Below, piece after piece: positions 56,821 to 64,000 of a DNA stretch of 64,000 nt. The notes beneath the pieces are model-generated. The model had not been told where the DNA came from. It made no database searches and saw nothing but the letters and a program-made list of their open reading frames with translations. The position numbers and the translations under genes are program-made. The stretch lies in contig NC_035170.2 in NCBI RefSeq assembly GCF_001659605.2, forward strand, positions 17,064,265 through 17,128,264, given 5' to 3'. Every line of letters starts with the position of its first letter. Within the stretch, counting starts at the first letter, position 1. Source of the stretch: Manihot esculenta (lineage: Eukaryota; Streptophyta; Magnoliopsida; Malpighiales; Euphorbiaceae).

Positions 56821-59800
56821 CTCCGGCGCGGATCTTCACAATGACACAGCAGGAGGCAGATGCATCTAACACCGTGGTGGCAGGTAACTTAATCATTGGT
56901 TGTTCAGATGTGTATGCCTTGATGGACCCTGGTGCATCTCATTCTTTTATCGCTCCGAGAGCCGTGGGGAGGTTGGGTCTGATGACTTCCGGGTTAGAGT
57001 GTCCTCTCTGGGTCAGTGGACCCAAGTGTGATCCATCTGTGGCAGAGTCAGTCTGCCAGTGTAGTCCTGTGTTTGTTGAGGGAAGATGCTTGTCCGCCGA
57101 CCTAGTGGTTCTAGATTTGATAGATTTTGACGTCATTCTAGGGATGGACTGGTTATCTACCCATGGTGCTACCTTGGACTGCAGGGACAAGGTAGTCAGG
57201 TTCAGAGGTCAGGATGGGTCTGAGGTTGTCTTCAGAGGAGACAGGAGGGGTACACCTAGAGGTCTGATATCAGCTCTTCAGGCTCGTAGGTTGCTCAGGA
57301 GGGGATGTCAGGGGTATTTGGCTCATGTGAGAGAGCTTAGCAGTCAGGTCAGAGAGCCCGCCTCGGTGCCAGTGGTTAGAGAGTTCTTAGATGTGTTCCC
57401 AGACGAGCTGCCAGGTCTACCACCTGCTAGGGAGATAGAGTTCGAGATAGAACTGATGCCTGGAACCCGACCGATCTCTATCCCTCCCTACAGGATGGCG
57501 CCAGCAGAATTGAAAGAGTTGAAGGAGCAGTTGCAGGAGCTGGTAGACAAGGGCTTCATCCGACCGAGTACCTCACCCTGGGGTGCTCCAGTTTTGTTTG
57601 TGAGAAAGAAGGATGGATCCCTTAGACTTTGTATCGACTACAGACAGTTGAACAAAGTCACTACCAAGAACAAGTACCCATTGCCAAGGATCGACGATCT
57701 ATTCGACCAGCTAACAGGAGCGGATTGTTTCTCCAAAATAGATCTGAGGTCCGGGTATCATCAGTTGAGGATCAGGGAAGAGGACGTACCAAAGATAGTT
57801 TTCAGGACCAGATATGGGCATTTTGAGTTCCTTGTGATGCCGTTCGGGTTAACTAATGCCCCTGCAGCATTCATGGATCTCATGAACAGAGTATTTAGCC
57901 AGTACCTGGATCACTTCGTTATTGTCTTCATAGATGATATCTTGGTGTATTCTAGGAATGCAGAGGAGCATGCCCATCATCTGAGGTTGGTTCTACGGAC
58001 CTTGAGGGAACATGGCTTGTATGCCAAGTTCTCCAAGTGTGAGTTCTGGCTAAGGAGCATTTCGTTCTTGGGACATGTAGTATCAGAGAATGGGATTGAG
58101 GTGGACCCCAAGAAGACAGAAACTGTGGCTAACTGGCCTAGACCCACTTCAGTGACAGAGATCAGGAGTTTCTTGGGTTTGGCAGGTTACTACAGGAGGC
58201 TCGTTCAGGACTTCTCAAAGATAGCAGCTCCTCTGACCAGACTAACCAAGAAGAATCAGAAGTTTCTGTGGACCGAACAGTGCGAAGAGAGTTTTGAAGA
58301 GCTTAAGAAGAGGTTGACTTCAGCACCAGTGTTAGCTCTGCCATCTAGTGATGCAGACTTTGTAGTCTTTTGTAATGCATCCCGTGTGGGACTGGGTTGT
58401 GTGCTTATGCAGAATGAGAGGGTGATTGCTTATGCTTCTAGACAGCTGAAGAAGCATGATTTGAATTACCCCACACATGACCTGGAGATGGCAGCAGTAA
58501 TCTTTGCACTCAAGATGTGGAGACACTACCTCTATGGGGTTAAATGTGAGATCTTTACAGATCATAAGAGCCTGCAATACATCCTGAGTCAAAGAGATTT
58601 GAACTTGAGACAGAGGAGATGGGTAGAGCTGCTGAGTGACTATGATTGCAAGATTCAGTATCATCCAGGTAAGGAGAATGTTGTGGCAGACGCCCTAAGT
58701 CGGAAGTCACTAGGCAGTCTATCCCACATCACGGCAGAGAGGAGACCAGTGGTGAAGGAGTTTTACAAGCTCATTGATGAAGGTCTACAGTTGGAGTTGT
58801 CTGGTACAGGTGCCTTGGTTGCTCAGATGAAAGTGACACCCGTGTTTCTGGAGCAGGTGGCTCAGAAACATCATGAGGACCCAGAGTTAGTGAAGATTGC
58901 CAGGACTGTTCAGTCAGGCAGGGATAGTGAGTTCAGATTTGACAATAGGGGGATCCTCCGCTATGGGAGTCGATTGTGTGTACCAGATGACATAGGGCTA
59001 AAAGGAGACATTATGAGAGAGGCTCATAATGCAAGATACAGCATTCACCCCGGAGCAACCAAGATGTATCAAGATCTGAAGAAAGTTTATTGGTGGCCAG
59101 CTATGAAGAGAGAAGTGGCACAGTTTGTGTCAGCCTGCGAGATATGTCATAGGGTGAAGCTGGAACATCAGAAGCCGGCTGGAATGCTTAACCCGCTACC
59201 TATTCCAGAGTGGAAATGGGAGAATATAGCTATGGACTTCGTAGTGGGGTTACCGGCAACGTCCAACAGATTGGACTCCATATGGGTGATTGTGGACAGA
59301 CTCACCAAATCTGCTCACTTCATCCCTGTCAGGAGTGGCTATTCTGTGGACAAGTTGGCGCAGGTGTACGTTGATGAGATAGTCAAACTGCATGGGGTTC
59401 CTGTTTCTATAGTGTCAGATAGAGGGCCCCAGTTCACCTCCAGGTTTTGGCGGAGTCTGCAGAATGCTATGGGTACTAGGTTGGATTTCAGCACTGCCTT
59501 CCACCCACAGACAGACGGACAGTCAGAGAGGACCATCCAGACCATAGAAGATATGCTAAGGATGTGTGTGCTGGACTTTGGCGGTTCTTGGAGGCAGCAT
59601 CTACCTTTGGTGGAGTTTGCCTACAATAACAGTCATCATGCTAGCATCGGGATGGCTCCATATGAAGCTTTATATGGGAGGAAGTGCAGGTCACCTGTTT
59701 GCTGGGAAGAAGTTGGGGAAAAGGCCTTGGCAGGGCCTGAGCTAGTAGAGATCACCAGCAGGGTAGTACCCTTAATCAGAGAGAGAATCAAGACTGCTGC

Positions 59801-60269
59801 AAGCAGACAGAAGAGTTATGCAGACATCCGCAGAAGGCAAGTAGAGTTTCAGGAGGGGGATCTGGTATTGCTTAAGGTGTCTCCAATGAAAGGAGTGATT
59901 CGGTTCGGGAAGAAAGGTAAGCTGGCTCCGCGGTACATCGAACCCTTTGAAGTCTTGCAAAAGATTGGGAACGTATCGTACAAGCTGGATTTACCTGCTT
60001 CAATGGAGAGAATCCATCCGGTTTTCCATGTTTCTATGTTGAGAAAATTCGTGTCAGATCCGGGCAAGGTTCTTAGTGAGCCTGATGTGGAGATCCAAGA
60101 GGATCTCACCTATGTTGAGCAGCCAGTACGGATCCTAGACACCCAGATCAGGAAGCTGAGAAACAAGGAAATCCCGATGGTGAAAGTCCAGTGGAACCAC
60201 CCCAATATGGAAGAATGCACCTGGGAGACACGGGAGTCCATGCTCCAGCAGTACCCTTATCTTTTCTAA
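56821..60269 (+). CDS. pol: Protease-RT-RNase H-integrase polyprotein, copy 2, with a mutated RNase H site
   Basis: The longest open pol in the window: 1142 codons from the first ATG at 56841, one frame back from gag. Residue positions count from that ATG. Protease D29 is in MDPGASHSF. The [11 protein letters not shown] has Asp 365 and 366. RNase H begins near residue 505, but its first catalytic Asp is Asn 512 (FCNASRVG, codon at 58374-58376, where copy 1 and the outer element have Asp), so RNase H is probably dead. The integrase has an HHCC finger (CEICHRVK end) and D799, D860 and E896 with D-X35-E spacing. The chromodomain-like tail is about residues 1092-1142. Expression would require a frameshift from gag. 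The open frame shows only that decay is recent. Confidence 0.92.
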
Positions 60270-60340
60270 GGTTAGTTTATTGTGAGTTTATGTGTTTTTG
60301 TAAGTATGTTATGTTGTTTGCTATGCATGTGCTAGTTGAG

Positions 60341-60362
60341 GAACATTCGGGGACGAATGTTC
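60341..60362 (+). promoter_or_regulatory. Hairpin next to the polypurine tract, copy 2
   Basis: Same 9-bp stem and GGGA loop as copy 1. Confidence 0.85.
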
Positions 60363-60364
60363 TT

Positions 60365-60377
60365 AAGGGGGGGAGAA
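60365..60377 (+). promoter_or_regulatory. Polypurine tract, copy 2
   Basis: AAGGGGGGGAGAA before LTR3, one G longer than copy 1. Confidence 0.92.
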
Positions 60378-62630
60378 TGTAATACCTGGCTAAACTCCGG
60401 TATCGGAATTCCTACCGTCCGGTGGAATCTCGGATGTCGGAAGCCTCTAGTAGGGTAAAATCATGTTTTTGTAAAATGTTTTCATGTTTTAATGGTTTTA
60501 AGTATGAAATTAAATGAGTGTTTGCATGAAAAGTCCTTGGAGGAAAACCCAGGTTCGGCCGTCGAAAGTCAAGTTCGGCCGCCGAACATGCATGCGTTTT
60601 GGAGGCACGTTAGGCCCCCGAAAGAATGAGTGAGGGAAGTCCAGGTTCGGCCACCGAAACTCAAGTTCGGCCGCCGAACATGGCATGCATGCGGAAGCAC
60701 TTTCGGCCCCCGAACGTGGTCTGGCCAGCCACCTATAAAAGGGTCACTTGGCCGAAATGGGCGAGCTTTCTCCCATTTTCGGCCACAGCTAGCTTCCGAC
60801 CTCCCTCTTCCAAATCTAGTGTTCTTCCTTCAAATCCCCACCATTTTTCTTGAGTTTTAAGCTTGCATTGAAGGTTTTGAACGTTTGAAACAAGTTTTTG
60901 GAGCTTTGGGAACTCAGGAGCTCATTTTCGTAGATCTCCAAGTTTAGGTCGTCTCCCTCTCGATCTTCAAGAGGTAAGAGCCGATCTTAAGCTCCTTATG
61001 TGTTTTAAGTAAGATTTTATGAGTTCTTTGGGTAGAAATGCATGTTAGGATATATGTTGAGTTATGGGTTAATATTGATGTTTTGGACAATGTGTGTTGA
61101 TTGTGTGTGTTTGAAGTGTTGTAGTTGGGGTATATGATTGTTTGAGACCTCTAGGAACTTGTATGCATGTCCTAGTTGAGCTTTATGCATGATTTGAGGT
61201 TTTGGGAGGCAAGAGGCTCATGTGAGCCAAGTTTCTGCCCTTTTGGGAGAAACCAGGTTCGGCAGCCGAAGGAACTTTCGGCCGCTGAACCCCCCTTGTG
61301 GAGGCAGCATTCGGCTGCCGAAGCTTGCCCCCGAAAGAAGACTTTCGGATCTGTCTGGGACTTTCGGCCGCCGAAAGTGCCTGACTTTCGGCTCTGGAGG
61401 GACTTTCGGCCGCCGAACCTGCCGCCGAAAGTGCCCTGTTCAGCCATTTCTTGCATGTTTTTATGTGATGTTTTCATGATGTTTTAGGGGGTTTTTGGGG
61501 GATGTTTTAGAGTCATGTTCAAGTATGTTTGGTCCCTCATTTGAGTCCACCTGTGTAGGTTCGGACCCGAGGAATCGAGGACCCCAGCAGTGAGTTCAGC
61601 TGCTTCGGTGTTGTCAGAGTCTGCCAGAGGTGAGTGGAACTAAACTCAATCTTTTAAAATTAAATGTTTTATCATGTTTCATGCATCATGATTATGCAAT
61701 AGGGTGATTGCATTAGTTTCACGAATATGCCGCATTGCATCATGTGTTGTTGATGTGGGTGAATGTTGGATGACCAATTAGTCCATGACAGGAAGACCAG
61801 GACCCCATTCTACGGCCTGGCACGAAAATGAAAGACCAGGACCCCATTCTACGGCCTGGCACGAAAATGAAAGACCAGGACCCCATTCTACGGCCTGGCA
61901 CGATTGTGGACTCGAAGACTAGGAGCCCAAAGGAGGCCCTGGAATAATGGTAAGTAATGTATGTATGACAGGAAGACCAGGACCCCATGCTACGGCCTGG
62001 CACCATGTTAGCTTGGACTAATTGGTGACAAGTTCACCCAACCCTTATGTGAATTGTCTGTGTTATGATGCATTTCATAGAGCATAGTGTTAATGTGTTT
62101 TAATAGCTTTACTCACTGGGCTTTTAGCTCACCCCTCTCCCTTTACCCCCAGGCTTGCAGGTACAGGATAGAGCAGGAGTCTGGATAGAGTAATGAAGTT
62201 TTGTTTATGTAATAGCTAGTAATGGACATGATCATATTATAATGTAAAGTCTTAATCAGTATAGTTATGTAATGAGATGAGGTATATGGATGTTAGTGGT
62301 GTGCTTGACCATAGATTGTTGTATCCCTTTTAATACATGATCTTAGAGATTCTTATGATGTTTATGTAACCAACTCAGCATATGTTATGTCACCCATTGG
62401 GGACACTGATGAGATCCCACAGAGGGGTCAATGTTATGTAAATGTTTATGCACAGGTTGAGTTTGGTTAATGTTCATGGAAAGAAAAGTTTTAATTTTTA
62501 TGTATGTTGTTGATCATGTATGGGATTAAGCAGGTTTTCAGGATGCATGTCAGGCTTGCTACGGGTCTCGGCGGCCTTAAGTCGACCCGAATCCTAGCGC
62601 CGGTAGCGGTCCGATTTTCGAATCGTTACA
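60378..62630 (+). mobile_element. LTR3, the outer 3' LTR of the tandem element
   Basis: TGTAATACCTGG...AATCGTTACA. The first kilobase resembles LTR1. The second half carries private changes (GAGGAATCG, CATATTATAATG, CGAATCGTTACA), many of them C/T or G/A at CpG or CHG-like sites. It lacks about 18 bp near 61375 that LTR1 has, and has one extra 39-bp minisatellite unit. The TATA box is at 60734-60741. Confidence 0.96.
61787..62003. repeat. LTR3 minisatellite with one extra unit
   Basis: Three consecutive 39-bp GACCAGGACCCC...GGCCTGGCACGAAAATGAAA units here versus two in LTR1 and LTR2, followed by the degenerate and distal units. Confidence 0.93.
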
Positions 62631-62635
62631 CATTC
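62631..62635. repeat. Right TSD of the tandem retrotransposon (CATTC)
   Basis: Matches 45185-45189. It overlaps the displaced TSD TTCTA of the solo LTR (62633-62637). Confidence 0.93.
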
Positions 62636-62637
62636 TA

Positions 62638-62870
62638 CTACTTGTCCTTCAGCATTGACCATTGACTCTTCTCAATTTCAACCTGATTTAGTTGACGATT
62701 TAATGTTAGCTAGAATCAACTATCAAAAAAGCAAGATTAGAGTATGTCTTCAACTTTTTCCATTGGTTGAATATTTTTCGAAGTCGTCTAATCATAATAA
62801 TTTTTTGTCATTGCAGGAAAAAAAATGCAAAAAGAATCTCTCTCAGATGATATTTTAAATGATACAACTA
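62638..62870 (+). pseudogene. Helitron RPA-like segment, C-terminal end
   Basis: It reads on in frame from 42982 after removing the two insertions: TTCPSALTIDSSQFQPDLV. An intron-like gap (donor-like GTATGTC near 62740, acceptor TTGCAG near 62812-62817) precedes KKMQKESLSDDILNDTTK-like coding. KR-rich ends of this kind are common in plant Helitron RPA-like ORFs. The end of the element (CTRR with a hairpin) was not found. Confidence 0.6.
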
Positions 62871-64000
62871 AAGCGAGTGCTACATTACAATATATGAAAA
62901 TTTTAATTCATATTTATTTTTTATTTTTACCGTATTTTTTTTAGGATGAATAAGAAGAAAAAGAAAAGAGTAATAATATATTTATAAATTTTTGTTCAGT
63001 GCATTGCATAAATAAACATTATATGTAAATTTTCTCCAACTTCCAGTGTAATATGTAAATTTTCTCCAACTTCCAGTGTAATATATAAATTTAATTATTT
63101 TTATTTTAAATTTAGTAATGTCAAGAATAATTCTTAATTTTCTTTTATATTAAATTATAATTTTGCATAATGTTGAGTTTTTAAATTATTCAAACTAAAA
63201 TAAAAAAATTCTAAGGGAAATATATAATTAAAGCTAATTTGAACTTAAAATATTTGTGAATCAATAATATGGATGATTGGGGTCAAATTGACTAACCAAT
63301 CCGCAGAGTTTAGTGTCAGGTTAGTCGGTTTGGTTTTAAAAAATTGTATCTACTAGAAAATTATTTGGATTGGATCGGTTTGAAGGAAAAACAGTTTTAT
63401 TTTGAGGGTGTTTAGAGTATTATAATTATTTCTCTTAATTATGATAGTTAAACTGTATTGACCAATAAAGAATGGATTTTTGAATGAAATGATGTCTTTA
63501 TTCCTTACTTATTTATATTTTTTTGAAAGGACAAGAAAACTTCATTAATTCAAATAAAGAAATTAAATTATAAAAGCTTTTTAAAATTAGTTTCATTATA
63601 CAGTGATAATTTATGGTATATGTACTAACTTCTTATTTACTGGATTTTGCACATTTTTATAAAAAACTTTCATATCTATAATATAATATATCTTAGTTTT
63701 CAATAATCAATAGAAAAAGTAAAAACATTCTTATCTAGGTAAACAATGAAACTAAAATATTTTATTTAAAATAGAATTAAAAAATAAATTTAAAATATAA
63801 TATAATTTTATTTAAAACAAATAAAGTAAATTTAAAAATTTATCGTATATTATCCACGTAATTATTTTTTTAAATTTATTTATATTTTGCTTTTTAAAAA
63901 AAAATTTCAAAATTTTCCAAAAGAATCTATTATTATGTAAAGTAAATTATTTATTGATTCTGTTTTATAATTTTTGTCTATTTTACTTTTTCCTACATAT
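62871..64000. other. AT-rich DNA, no gene seen
   Basis: Very AT-rich with no supported ORF. It contains the 30-bp duplication at 63021-63080. The Helitron 3' terminus may lie here but was not located. Confidence 0.7.
63021..63080. repeat. Perfect 30-bp tandem duplication
   Basis: Two identical 30-bp units (63021-63050 and 63051-63080), each ending CTCCAACTTCCAGTGTA. Confidence 0.96.

Larger units (their letters stand above)
45190..62630 (+). mobile_element. Tandem Tekay/Del-type chromovirus: LTR-internal-LTR-internal-LTR
   Basis: Three LTRs (45190-47416, 52780-55001, 60378-62630) alternate with two full internal regions (47417-52779, 55002-60377). The 5-bp TSD CATTC lies only at the outer ends, and no TSD flanks the middle LTR. 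It is therefore one insertion site whose unit was duplicated, not two insertions. Each internal region has primer site, gag, protease, RT, RNase H, integrase, chromodomain-like tail and polypurine tract. A 4.4-kb block is identical between repeats as far as I can see, whereas the rest differs by about 2-3%. Confidence 0.95.

Noticed and set aside
45190..62630. Two independent insertions side by side
   Set aside because: No TSD at the middle LTR, a single shared LTR between the units, and CATTC only at the outer ends.

Overview
This window is a nuclear repeat block from a plant, almost certainly a eudicot. It holds plant Ty3/gypsy retrotransposons (a Tekay/Del-type chromovirus family and Athila/Tat-type elements) and a plant Helitron that carries an RPA-like segment. 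The CpG-rich LTR family, studded with TTCGGCNGCCGAA motifs, is one I loosely associate with Euphorbiaceae genomes, but nothing here fixes the species. I see no intact host gene, tRNA, rRNA or CRISPR array.

Layout. 1-1509: two reverse-strand LTR fragments of the main family. 1510-2661: an Athila/Tat-like LTR remnant. 2662-8072: AT-rich intergenic DNA with one decayed exon-like ORF. 8078-33803: an Athila/Tat-type element (target site duplication, TSD, GGTTT; tRNA-Asp-type primer site) reduced to gag and protease. Inside it sits a reverse-strand Tekay-type element (12383-30687, TSD AACGT). Inside that sits a second, much younger element of the same type (16689-25289, TSD GCTTC). The result is a three-level nest in which LTR divergence falls inward. 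33809-34614: AT-rich DNA. About 34615-62870: a decayed Helitron (zinc finger, HUH Rep, PIF1-type helicase, RPA-like segment). It is split by a solo LTR of the main family (35585-37714, TSD TGTGG) and by an unrelated solo LTR (42983-45186, TSD TTCTA). The last bases of that second solo LTR received a tandem retrotransposon of structure LTR-internal-LTR-internal-LTR (45190-62630, TSD CATTC). 62871-64000: AT-rich DNA.

The most unusual object is the tandem element. Its two internal regions are mosaics. About 4.4 kb (from mid-LTR to the 3' end of RT) looks identical between the repeats, while about 3.2 kb (3' pol plus the 5' half of the middle LTR) differs by about 2-3%. One unequal exchange or template-switch event involving a related element explains this. 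Both copies share a one-base deletion at the gag/pol boundary. Copy 1 has a second frameshift in pol. Copy 2 has a long open pol, but the first catalytic aspartate of RNase H is changed to Asn.

Across the family I also see a perfect 9-bp hairpin next to the polypurine tract, conserved splice-like signals in the long leader that could splice the LTR onto gag, arrays of CpG palindromes around the TATA box, and a copy-number-variable minisatellite. The young nested element at 16689-25289 has one open gag-pol frame with a clean 444-codon deletion that removes RNase H and half of integrase. Its LTRs are nearly identical, which suggests recent mobilisation in trans. Divergences and most alignments are by eye.
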